Below are positions 49,421 through 61,900 of a stretch of 64,000 bases of DNA, in pieces. Origin of the DNA: Dromiciops gliroides (Eukaryota > Chordata > Mammalia > Microbiotheria > Microbiotheriidae); assembly GCF_019393635.1 (NCBI RefSeq), contig NC_057864.1, positions 469,572,617 to 469,636,616 of the forward strand. Direction: 5' to 3'. The translations under genes were made by a program, and so were the position numbers. Each line of letters opens with the position of its first letter. The stretch's first letter is position 1. The notes beneath the pieces were generated by a model. The model searched no databases. It saw only the letters and a program-made list of their open reading frames with translations, and was not told the DNA's origin.

Positions 49421-52400
49421 TTAAGTTTGGGAAGCTTGGGGTACACTCTGAACGTGGAATCTCTGAGCTTGAGTTCGAGTGTGGCCCAACTCCGACCATC
49501 TGCGTGACCCTGTACCAGTCACACAACTTAGTTCCCTCCTCTGTAAAAAGAGGTGGTTGAAGCAGATGGCATCAGAGGTACCTACCGTCTCTAGTTCTGC
49601 GATTTTTTTGATCCCCGTCTTTCTGGGTAAGGCCAAGAGGACTTCCTGGAGAAGGCTGGATTAGTTTCCCATTGTTTCTTGTCAGGTACAGCCCAGAAAA
49701 GCTAGAGACCCAGGTGAAGAATGGGAAGGGGGGCCACACTCACTAAGGTGGGACTTTGCAGTGGGCAGGTTTGAGCCTGCTTCCTGGGAGCTGAGTGCCC
49801 ATCGCTGACTCTCCCTTTCCCCCAGGATCTGCTCCCTCACCATCCTCCATCCCAGTCTCTTGTAAAAACCCCTCCATGCTCTAGCAGTGTGATACCCGGA
49901 AAAGAGGCCTGCCACTACTTCTTGGGTCTCCGTTTTCTCCTCTTTAAAATGGACGTGGTTGTCTCTAAGAGTCTTGGAGAGGTGAATTATAAGGGCAGGG
50001 TGCTTGGAGGAGGCAGATGACCGAAAAGAAGGAAGAAAGAAAGGGGAAGTGGGATGAGCAAGAGAGCATGAGGGTGCAAGCAAATATGGGATAAAAGGGG
50101 GAGGGGAAGCTGAGGGACCTAAGTGGAGGGGCTAGCCTTAGGGTTCCCAGGAGCCTGTTATTCCCTTCCCCAGAGACGGGAAGCAGGTCACACAGTCCTA
50201 GAGAACCTTAGAAAGTCAGAGCCAAGAGCTTAGAGGTCATCTAAGCCCATTTCACAGAGGAGGAAACTGAGGCTCAGAACGGTAGCAGAGTTAGAATTAG
50301 GTCTCCAGGCATTTTACAGGGGAGGGAGTTGAAGCCCAGATCGACTTGCCAAGGACTGCCAAGTGTGTTCTCTAGAATCCAGTGCAGCAGGTGCTCAAGT
50401 AGAGAGGGTAGAAGGCATATCCGTAGTCATGTGCTCCTCTCTTCCCCATAGGCTGGTACTTTCAGCACATTCACGGTCTTGAGTGAGCCTGTTCTTTCCA
50501 CTTGTCCTAGCTGAGGAAGAGAGGGAAGGGATATGTGTATGAGGGGGAGGAGGAGGAGGAGCAGGCCCTGCTTCCTGATTCAGTCCTATTTACTACTCAT
50601 TATTTCCAGAGACCAGCTTTGTGAGATCCAGTAGAAAACCTCATCTGTTACATGATACCCCCACACCCCCTACCCCCACCTCTCTTTGACAGGGAGATCA
50701 GTCAGTCACTCAGTCAGTCAATAAACATTTATTAAGGGCCTACTATGTGCCAGGAAGCCATCAGTCAGAGAATTACAGAATATTGGGTCTAGAAAGGACT
50801 TCCGACAGCTTCTCCTTTTGATACCTTCTTCCAATTTCTCTGACACCCAAAGTGGGGAAGGGATTTGCTCAAGGTCACAGAGAGTTAACATCCTAGAACT
50901 GGGACTAGATCCCGAAGGTCCTGCACCCCCTGAGTCCCAGACTCTTCTGTGTGACTGATTTATGCCTGTAAGTCAATTTTCATGATCTCATCAGTCTATT
51001 GGCCAGTGAGAAGCTCAGATTCTAGACCTGCTCCCTTTCACTTGGAGGGCTTAGGAGGAGTTTCTCCTTCTCTTGGTAGGTTCCTAGCTTTGAGACCCTA
51101 ATAATAGTCACTGACGTTTTGTATACTGGGCATCCTAGAAGTCTTAGTTCAGTTTTAAGCTTTAATGGCTTCAATCTTTTCAGTTCATTAAATATTTATA
51201 AGTACCTGTTATATGCCAGGTACTGTGCTAATCACAATACAAAGAATTCTTCATTTTAAATTCAATCATTTATTAAAGATTAAAACCATGCTGACTTTTG
51301 GAACATATATATTATAGTAGAATCTTAGACTCTGCTTAGACTTTTGGGGACATAAATATTATACTGGAGTCTTGGACTCTATATTTTGACTTTGGGAATA
51401 TTTGTGTATCTATATGTATGTTTGTATATATATATACACACATATATGTGTGTATGTGTATCCTCAAAGTCTCATTATATGTAAATATAATAGAATGTAA
51501 ATATTCTATTCTATTTATTATAGTCAAAAATACTGTATACCTGCAGAAGTGTGACTTGCCCAGAGTCACATAGCTAGTAAGTGTATGAAGCAGCATTCAA
51601 ATCTTGGTTTCCCTTTCTGTTCAATCCACTAGCCAAACCCTTCTGGCCATTATCCCAGCCAGGAGACACTCCTCTTTGGCCTTTGACTGGCAAGGCCTGG
51701 TTTCAGCCAGGTAGAGCTGACAGCTCCCCTCAGGCTCCATTCCATCCGGTTCTTATCTTCCCTAATAACTGAGTGCGAAAGAACTAGCCTATGGCACCCA
51801 AGGATTCCAAAGAGCTGGTAAGGGCTTGGTCCCTCTGATTTCAACTCCAGAGTCAGACAGCAACCCACAGAGCTGAAATTCCAGCTTCCTAAAGAGGGCA
51901 GAAGATCCTATCTCGCAGCTGTATACTTCCAGGCACACCTGTTTTATGTCAAATGACCCCTCCTGTCCTTCAGAGGGGAAGGTTCCCCAGGCCGCAAGCT
52001 CTGGGTTCATGGGAAGAGCCTTGTTGGGCAGGGCAGGTGTGGGTCCAGCCTGAGAGCCTGGGATCACCTCTCGGTCACCCTATAAAATGGAGAGCTGGGG
52101 GCAGCTAGGTAGCGCAGTGAATAAAGCACCGGCCCTGGATTCAGGAGAACCTGAGTTCAAATGTGACCTCAAACACTTGACACTTACCAGCTGTGTGGCC
52201 CTGGGCAAGTCACTTAACCCCCATTGCCCCACCAAAATAAATAAATAATATAAAATAAAATGGAGCACTGGAGGGAGGCACAGAGGTCTCCAACTCAGGG
52301 GTTTTTCACCTGGGGGTCCATGAACTTATTTTTAAAATATTTCGAAAGCTCTGTTTCAACATACTTCGTTTGGGGTTTATTTTATACATTTAAAACTATT

Positions 52401-52915
52401 ATTCTGAACAGAGGTCCCATGTTTCCCCAGATTTCTGCCACAGAGGGTCCACGGCCCAGAAAAGGTTCAGAACCTCTGATCTAGCCCAAACTCCGCCCTT
52501 TAGAGAGGGCTTAAGGCACTTGTCCCCAAGGTGGCCAACAGTAGGGGCATCTGAACTCAGATCCTTTGACCTCCAATCCAGTGGGTTTTCTTCTTCCCTA
52601 CGGGCCAAGATAATCATCACCATCTGTTCCTCCTCTCTGCCTCCAGTCAGGGCCTGTTCTAGACATGCCTGTCCCTGCCAGCTTCAACGACGTGGGCCAA
52701 GACCACAGGCTTCGAAACTTCATCGGCTGGGTGTGGTACGAGCGGCAAGTGATGGTGCCTCAGAGCTGGGCCCAAGACCCCCTCACCAGGGTGGTGCTCC
52801 GAATTAGCAGTGCGCACTACTACACAATGGTGGTCAGTACTGGGCTGGGGGTTACGGGAGCCGAGGGTTTGTGCGGGATATCTGGGGGGAGCCCTGAATG
52901 CTATGGTGAAAGAGG

Positions 52916-52970
<55 letters not shown>

Positions 52971-55900
52971 TTTCTGTCCCCCTTTCTGCCACCTACTGGT
53001 TGCGTGACCCTAAGCAAGTTGTTCCACCACAAGGCTTCCAGTGCCAGTCTGGAGTGTACCAACACCAGACAAGGCTGCCCAGACGCAAGAGTGGTAAGGA
53101 GGCCAGGTTTGGCCTTCAAGCCCACCTCTGGCCTCTTTTAGACCCTGGGCCCTCAGCACTCTCCAGTGGCCCAGGGGCAGCCTGGCCTACCCACCCAGTG
53201 CTCCTGCCTTCACTGTCCCAGCAGTGTTGCTGCCCCTGCTCCTGTCCTCTCAGGGGCCTGCTCTGAGCTCAGTCTCCCACAGGCCCTTGTCAGAACATTG
53301 GCTCCTCTCTATTGGGCCACCTTCCCAGGCCCACCTTCTCCTTAAAGAGCCACTTCAATGTGGGAAATGCAGGGAAAATAGTCCCAGGTAGAAGATCCTA
53401 TTGACACTCCTTAAATCCCCAGACAGACCTGGCTACTGTGTACTAAAAACAGAAAAAGAATCAGTTACAGTTTTCATTTCTACACCCTCTTAATTTCTAA
53501 AGATTTCCCTCCTTTCCCTCCATACCCCCATCCTTTGTAAGAAAGAATCACAAAGAGGGGAAGAAAAAGCCAGTTCAGCAACATTGACTAATCCATTGAG
53601 GCCTAGCCCTGTATGCATACCCTTCTCATACCTCTTCTCTAGGGCCAAGCTTGGTCAGTAGACAACATTCAGATTTGATTCGAAGGGGGTGTCATTATTT
53701 CCATTTATATTGTAGTTCTTGTGTACAAGGAGGCAACTCAGTGGATGGAGCACTGGGCCTGGAGTCAGGAAGACCTGAGTTCAGATCCAGCCTGATACTT
53801 ACTAGCCGTGTGACCCTGGGCAAGTCACTTAACCTCTGTTTGCCTTCATCCTCTAGAGAAGGAAATGGCAAACCAAGGCAGTAAAGAAAACCCCAGGGAC
53901 AGGATTGGCTGCTGTGCTGTGGTCCATGGGACCACAGAAAGTCAGACACGGCTGAACAAGCTCGTGTCTATATCATTTCCCTGGTTCTGCTCCCTTCTCT
54001 GTGCCTCAGTTTAAGTGTTCTTCATCCACCATTTTTCAGGGCCCAGTAATGCTCATGTTCAGTTTGTTTAGCTCTTCTTCAGTCAGTGGGATTACTGTAT
54101 ATGACCTTTGTGAAGCATTCGAGACTGTGTGAGTGTGTGAGTGTGTGTGTGTGTGTGTGTGCGCCATGTGTGTGGAGAGTACACCCATGTGACTTCATAT
54201 GTACACGTGTGTGTGGAGAGTGCACCTCTGTGACTTCACATGTGCCCATAGGCATGTACAGACTGGTGGTCCCCCCCACCCTGTGCACTGTCTCTCCTCA
54301 CTCCCCTCTGCTCCCCTTTTTGTCAGTGGGTGAATGGCGTCCAGGTGGCCGAGCATGAGGGTGGCCACCTCCCCTTTGAAGCCGACATCAGCAAGCTGGT
54401 TCGGTTCACTACCGGGAAACCGAGCCGCATCACCATCGCCATCAACAACACCCTCACCCCACACACGCTGCCGCCGGGGATCATCGAGCACAAGACTGAC
54501 AGAACCCGGTGAGCAGGTGCCCCCTTGCCCCACGTGAGCCTTTGTGGAATCTCAGATCCAGAGCTGGAAGGGCCCCAGGGCCCATTGAGTTCAACCCCCT
54601 CATTTGACACATGAGGAAACTGAGGCCCCGGAAGGTTGGATGGTTAAGTGACTCACCCAACGTGTTGTTCGGTGGTTTCAGTCATATCGGACTGTGACCC
54701 CATTTGGGATTTTCTTGGCAGAGATATGGGAGTGGTTTTCCCTTTTCTTTCTCCAGCTCATTTTACAGATGGGGAAACTGAGGCAAAGAGGGTGACGTGA
54801 CTTGCCCAGGGTCACCCAGCTAGGAAGTGTCCGAGGTTGGATTTGAACCCAGGAAGATGAGTCTATGCACTATGGCGCCACCTAGCTGCCCCAGCTACCC
54901 AGAGGCGCCCCTGTCCTCCTCCAGGGTCAGTCCTTCTTCCCCTGGGCCAGGCCCTCCATAAGGGAATAAGAGCCAAGGGAAAGCTGACTCAGGCTCACTG
55001 CTGAGTGGGGGGGAGGGTCGAAAGCGCTCCTTTCCTTGTTGCCCCAAACCAGGTATCCCAAGCATTATTTTACTCAGAAAACATATTTCGACTTTTTCAA
55101 CTACGCGGGACTGCACCGCTCTGTCTTCCTCTACACCACCCCGGTCAACTACATCGATGACATCACTATCACCACCGATATAAACGAGGGCACAGGTGAG
55201 GGGGGTGGCCTTCTGGCCATGGCTTGGGAGGCCCAGGGGAAGGGGCAGGGCTCCCATCTAGCCCTCTGGTCTCTGGGTACATCATGCCCACCTCCAGGCC
55301 CCCCCGCCGCAGGGGACGGCCTTCTAGTCAGAACATCCCCAGGGTCCTTCCCGAAGCCTCTCTTCACCCCCTCCAGGGCTCTCTAAAGAAGCCTTAAGAA
55401 CCAGCAGGGAACTGAGGGCTATAGGCCGATGGACTCAGCCAAGGATGCCCACGAGGATTCTTTCTGCTCTCCCCAGCACCGCCCACTTAATTCCTGCTTG
55501 CCACATGCAGCCCAAGCCCTGGCTTCCTCCTGGGTCTTCCTCTCACGGTTCTGATGTGTCTTGGTCCCCTCCAGGCCTGGTGAACTACCAGATTGTTGTG
55601 AAAAGTAACGAGTCCTTCTGGCTGGAGCTCCATCTCTGGGACCAGGAAGGGAAGTTGGTAGCCAAAGACGTGGGGCCCCGGGGGCAGCTGCAGGTGCCCA
55701 ACGCCCAGCTCTGGTGGCCTTATCTGATGCATGAACAGCCGGCCTACCTGTACTCACTGGAGGTAATGTCTCTCTGCCCCCACACTTTGTTTGGAGGCCC
55801 AAGCTGGGACCTTGCCCCCGCAGGGAAGGGACGCTCCCTGGGAAATGTGCCTGGCAAACGGTCCCCGGGCTCTTCCCGGCCTCTCAGAACAGCTCACATT

Positions 55901-58900
55901 TTCATCACACCAAGAATCTCACTTACAACAAAATCTAAGAAATGCTAAGAATTCCTGTCTCCAGAGCCAGAAAGTGAGGAGGCTCAGGGAGGTCACTGGC
56001 TCATCCAGTTGGACTTTCTTACTTTGTTTTTCAGTTTTTTCACTAAAAATCGACTTTCCTTCCCGCCCTGTCACACTGCCTGTCTGACTCCTTACCCTGA
56101 AAGGGCTCAGAGTGGGCAGCGGGAAAGAGCAAACCTTCGAATCTTGGGTGGGAGCCTGCCCCACCCCCCTGTGACCCCTGTGTCCTGTGCTTTGGCAACC
56201 GCAGGTGATTCTAACGGTAAAAACAGGAGACGGGACCGTGCCTGACATCTATACCCTTCCCGTGGGCATCCGCACCGTGCAGGTCTCCAGCAACCAGTTT
56301 CTCATCAACGGAAAACCTTTCTATTTCCATGGGGTCAACAAGCATGAAGACTCTGATGTGAGAGATGGGCTCAGGAGGAGGGGCACCCATGGGGGGGGGT
56401 TTGGGGGGGTTAGGGCATCCATCCAACACAACCAACATTACTGATAATAACCCAGCACCACTGTAGGGGGCCCTACCCGCAAGGAGATTACATTCCCAAG
56501 GGAATATCACCTGTACTCAGGTCACTGTAATGTAAGAGAGTCAAGGGGGGCAAAGGAGAGATCAAAGATAAGAATCAGAGATCAAGATTTGAGGAGGGAG
56601 GGGAGAGAACAGGGAAGGCCCCACACAGGTGATGGTACTATATAACCAAGGGCAAAAACAAGGAGGAGCACACGCTAGGCTTGGGGACCAGCCTCTTCAA
56701 AGGCCTGGCAGTGGGAGATTCTCACATTCAAGGAGCAGCTCATGGTCTGTCTGGGCTGTGGAATAGCCCAGATGGAGAGCGATGCAGAATAGGCTGTAAA
56801 GTTGGGGGCAGGCCTTCCAGCTTGTGGAGGCTCCAGAGGATGAATGGGATCCCGTTGGCATGAGGAAGCCCCCTCAGATTGAGCAAGCTTGTCCTGCCAC
56901 TCCCCTGTTCAATTGACTCCTCTGGGATCAAATCCAAATTCCTCTTTTGTGCTTGGAGTCATCTACATTTCCAGACTTATCAGACACGACTTCTTCACAG
57001 GCTCAGCTGACTCAATTTTTTTTGGTGAGGCAGTGAGGGTTAAGTGACTTGCCCAGGGTCACACAGCTAGTAGGTGTCAAAGGTCTGAGGCCAGATTTGA
57101 ACTCGAGTCCTCCTGAATCCAGGGCCGGTGCTTTATCCACTACGCCACCTAGCTGCCCCCTTTAGCCTTTCTTTGTAACCCTAGTGCCTGGCACACAATG
57201 GGAGCTTTGGGAATGCTGGCTAAGTGCTGTGTGGAGAGATTGGAGGCGAGGAGTCAGATTAGGAGGCTGTGAACAAGGGCCTGACTTAGGACCATGCAAG
57301 CTCAGAGGGGCAGAGGGACAGATGATCCCCCTGGGACCAGATCTCAGCCACCCTTGAGTTTTGTGTGTGCAGCTGGTCAGCCTCTGGGATTAGGCTTACG
57401 CTGAGTGATGGGTGGGGTGGCTCTCTATGTCCCTCCCACCCCACCCTGCTGCCTTAACTTGGCCAACACAGGTCCCTACCCCCTTCTTCCCTAGATCCGA
57501 GGGAAGGGATTCGACTGGGCTCTGGTGATGAAGGACTTCAACCTGCTCCAGTGGCTGGGGGCAAACTCTTTCCGTACAAGCCACTACCCCTATGCCGAGG
57601 AGGTGATGCAGCTCTGTGACCGATACGGCATCGTGGTCATTGACGAGTGTCCGGGCGTGGGGATTGTGTTACCGTGAGTATCCTCCTCTTGAGCTCCCTG
57701 GTACAATGGAGTGCTGCTGCTACTGCATTGAGGGGGCTGATACCAACCCCTCGCTCTCCTTCTTCCCCATAGGGAGAGCTTTGGGAACATCTCTCTGAAT
57801 CACCACCTAGAGGTGATGGAGGAGCTGGTCCGGAGAGACAAGAACCACCCATCCGTGGTCATGTGGTCTGTGGCCAACGAGCCCGTTTCCTGGCTGGCAC
57901 CTGCTAAACACTATTTCAAGTGAGGCCCCTCTCTCTGGGCGGCACGTGGAGCCGTGGGGTGGCCAGGAAAGGGAGGCTGCCTGTCCCGGGGCCAGCCTCA
58001 GGATGGTCTGGGGGATGTCTCTGCTTGGAGGGAGAAGCAGCCAAGGTGAAAGCATGTTTCTGCTGTTGGATCATCGGACCCATCTTGGGTCTTCCTGATT
58101 CCAGGTCCAGGGCTGTTCTGCTGGCCTGCATGGCCCAGACCCCACCTGGACTAATCCTTCATAGTCCAGCGGCGTCCCACATCTCCCCCCTCCCCTGCCC
58201 TGGCAAAATGGCTGGACAAAGCCTGCGGGCTGGGCTGTTAGGTCTTCAGAACAGATGGTGTTAAGCAGACAACACCAAGTCATGGGTTCCTGGCCCCCAG
58301 CCTGCTCTGGGTCACTCATTCTGGGGCCACAAGTAGCAGGAAATGAGAAGACCCTCTACCCGCCTTTCCCCCTACCCCCCAACACACACACTGAGAGCCC
58401 CAGGAGGCTGATCTTTGCCCACTCCTGGGGGCAGAGGAAGGCCCACATGAGCAAGGGCTGCTGGAGGAGGGAGGGGAGTGGTGACCAGGAGCCCTTCGCC
58501 ATTCTGATGGGTGGCTGCCTGTGCTCTGCCCTGAATAGGACCCTGATTACCCACACCAAAGCCCTGGACCCCACCCGACCTGTGACCTTTGTGTCCAACT
58601 CTAAGCCTGAGGTGGATCATGGGGTGAGTGCTGAGATGGCTTCACTGGCTCTACTTCTTGTCTGCTTTTGCTTGGTCGGGCACGACACGGGGAGACAGAG
58701 GAGTCTGGCCCAAGTGAGGCCCCCAGAACGGGTCTGGTCCTTCCACCGCTTTAGTCTGTGCTGTTTATTCTCCAATTATCCAAGGGTGGGACCGAGTGGC
58801 AAGGATCTAACCTGAGCCCTGGCACACATGATCTAGTCTTTGGCCAGCTGACTCCCAGGTTACTGCTGAAGGGGATAGAACACCCACTGCCTAGCCCCCC

Positions 58901-61900
58901 ATCCCTTCATTCCACAGAGGAGGAAGCCGCCCCAGACAGTAGCTGGTGCTGGGGGCTTCTTGCCCTATAGCCCACCAGTATTTCCCTGCTGCCTACCATC
59001 TTGAAAACCAGGAGTGGGGAAATGGGCCCACTCCCCATTTCTTGTTCAGTCATTTCAGTCACATCCAACTCTTCATGACCCCATTTGGACTTTTTCTTTT
59101 TGTAGGGCAATGGGGGTTAAGTGACTTGCCCAGGGTCACACAACTAGTAAGTGTCTAGGGTCTGAGGCCGGATTTGAACTCAGGTCCTCCTGACTCCAGG
59201 GCCGGTGCTCTATCCACTGTGCCACCTAGTTGCCCCCATTTGGGCTTTTCTTGGCAAGGACATTGGAACGGTTTGCCGTCCCTGCTTTATCCTTGTTATC
59301 CTCATAAGAGGTCACCCAGATTAGGAGTGATCAGAGACAAGTCAAGCCTGCTGCCGAGGCCTTGTTTTGTAAATGTCTGCTTGATGGCACTCCCACCACC
59401 TTTGAGGACTTGGGAGATGTGCGCTATAGAGATCGCACAGAAAACACCCTGATTTTGTGCCTCCTTCCCTGGGCCCTTCCACGCCAACTCTTCCCGTGAA
59501 GAGGGTGGCTCTCCTGACCTCGCCTCGTTCCAAAGACACTTGGACTTGAGCTGTAGTGCCCCCCACATACACATGCACAGAATCCAACCCATCCAGGGCT
59601 CCCCTGCATCGTGGATGCGCCCCAAAAGTTCAGGGAGGAAGAGCCATTATTGAGAGAAGACAGATCACTTCAGGGCAAACACAGATTGGGCATTTTTATT
59701 ACAGAGGCACGATTATTAAGCTCACAGCAGGTCGTTACACATCAGAGTTGTTCCTCCCGAACCCTATGGCACCATTCCAGCTCAGTTCCTCTTCCCTTCG
59801 GTCCATCCCTCAAGGAGTCCCTTTCTTCCATTCCCTAGTGAATTGGACCCCAGCCCAAAAACCTTACCACCAAACTCCCAAGTGGAACAGTGTCCGGGGG
59901 AAGGGGATGCTGTCTTGTTGACCTCCCATGAAACTGGGCATGAACCCCTCCTAAATCCTGACATCATTCCTCACCCTGTATCCTGGCCAGCCAGATGTGT
60001 AAAACAAGCTAAGCCTATTGCAGTCCTTTACTGAGCACATCTCCTGCCCACCAGAAGCAGGGTAATCTTTGGAGGCAGAGTTTGGGGAGGAAAACCAGTC
60101 TGCTCAACTCATACGGCCAAACTGCCCGGTGCTTCTGTGATGAGGGATGGCTTTATCTTAAAAGAAAAAATTTTAAATATCAGTTGATCCGAACCCACCT
60201 CACATTCTGTGGGCTGAAAAGCAGGGCTGTTTTGCTTCTGTAAAGACTCGGGCTCCCAAATTGTCTAGGCTGAAAGGGCCGGATCCCATTGCCCACTGGC
60301 CTGCCCACCACAGCTCTGGGGATTCTGGGAGTACACCGCCATGCCTGACTAAAAGCAAGCCTTTAAAATTCCTCTCAGGCTCCATACGTGGATGTGATCT
60401 GTATAAACAATTACTATTCCTGGTACCACGATTCTGGGCACTTTGAGGTGATTCAGCTGCAGGTTGACACCGAGTTTGAGAACTGGTATAAGTTATACCA
60501 GAAGCCAATTATCCAGAGCGAGTATGGAGCAGACACCATCGCCGGGTTTCACCAGGTGAGGAAACACCATTTTGAGCTTTCTTACTGGGGCGAGGCTTGG
60601 TCGCCAGCTCTTCTCCGGTCCATTTCCTGTGGTATTTGTAGTGCTAGCAAGCCCCCACAGCGGGAGGCCCCTCCTGGGCCTGTGTCATGTTTCATCTCTT
60701 ATGGGAGCTGTTGTTGACTTTCAGCCCGTGGTCCTCTTCATTCATCTCCGTGGCTGGATCCTTTTTCTCCTCTCAGGGGCCCTGTCCAAGAGCCAGGGAA
60801 GCCCTCACTTGGCTATGATTGTATCCCTGGAAGTCTCCCTTTGAACACCCTAAGGATCGAATGATGGATTCCCTTTTTAAGCTGTCTGGCTCTGCCGAAT
60901 GTCATCCCTACACTAAACAGATGCACCAGAGCCCCCTTTCTAGTGGGATTAAAAAAACACTTGTAGTGCTTATATGCACCATGTACACACCCCCGGTTTA
61001 TCCAGCTCTGTAAACGTGTTGATGGTTGTGCATCAAAGCACACCATCACAGTGACATACCCAACAGGTACGGTTCTAGGAACCATAAAGCCTGTTGTTCC
61101 CCCTCATAGGCAGCGAGGGGGACTGTGTCAATCTTTTCTCATGGACCCTTTCTCAGAATAATGCTTTAAAATGCATAAGCCCATGGGATTGCAGGTTAGT
61201 ATAAAGGTCTAATTCATATCCCCTTTAAGTTCATGGAGGCGACCCCAGATTAAGAATTCCCTGTTCTCCACGGGTATTTGCTTAGCATCTCATTCCTCAT
61301 CTACCCTTTGTGGGGGCAGTGGGGAGAAGAAATGATGATGCAGAAAATACCAAAAATCTCAGGGCTTGGGAGTGGCTAGGTGGCGCAGTGGATAAAGCAC
61401 TGGCCCTGGATTCAGGAGTACCTGAGTTCAAATCTGGCTTCAGACACTTGACACTTACTAGTTGTGTGACACTGGGCAAGTCACTTAACTCCCATTGCCC
61501 CACAAAAAAAAAAAAATCTCGGGGCTCCACGTCTTAGGGAATTCCTTCTACCACTGCAGGTTAACACCACCTCTGTAACACTGGATTAGAATTGTCTAGA
61601 CTGTGCGTGCGTGCGTGCGTGTGTGTGTGTGTCTTGATCCTGGCTTCCCCCTGGCTCTCTAGCCACTACACCACACTTCCTCTAACCTTTCTCTGCCCCA
61701 AGGCCACCTTTGGTACTAAGTCAGAACATCCAACAGATTACTCTCTGTGGTTGGGATAAATCATCAGAGAAAATCATGGCCTTGGGGCAGCTAGGTGGCG
61801 AAGTGGATGGAGCACTGGCCCTGGACTCAGGAGGACCTGAGTTCAAATGCAGCCTCAGACACTTAACACTTACTAGCTGCGTAACCCCGGGCAAGTCACT

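Larger units (their letters stand above)
49168..52646 (+). other. GUSB intron 1
   Basis: Holds MIR-like pieces (49440-49620, 50210-50400), an L2-like motif near 50710-50750, an AT-rich tract near 51300-51530, one SINE (52099-52250) and a possible DNA-transposon fossil (52296-52478). No coding segment recognised. Confidence 0.65.
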
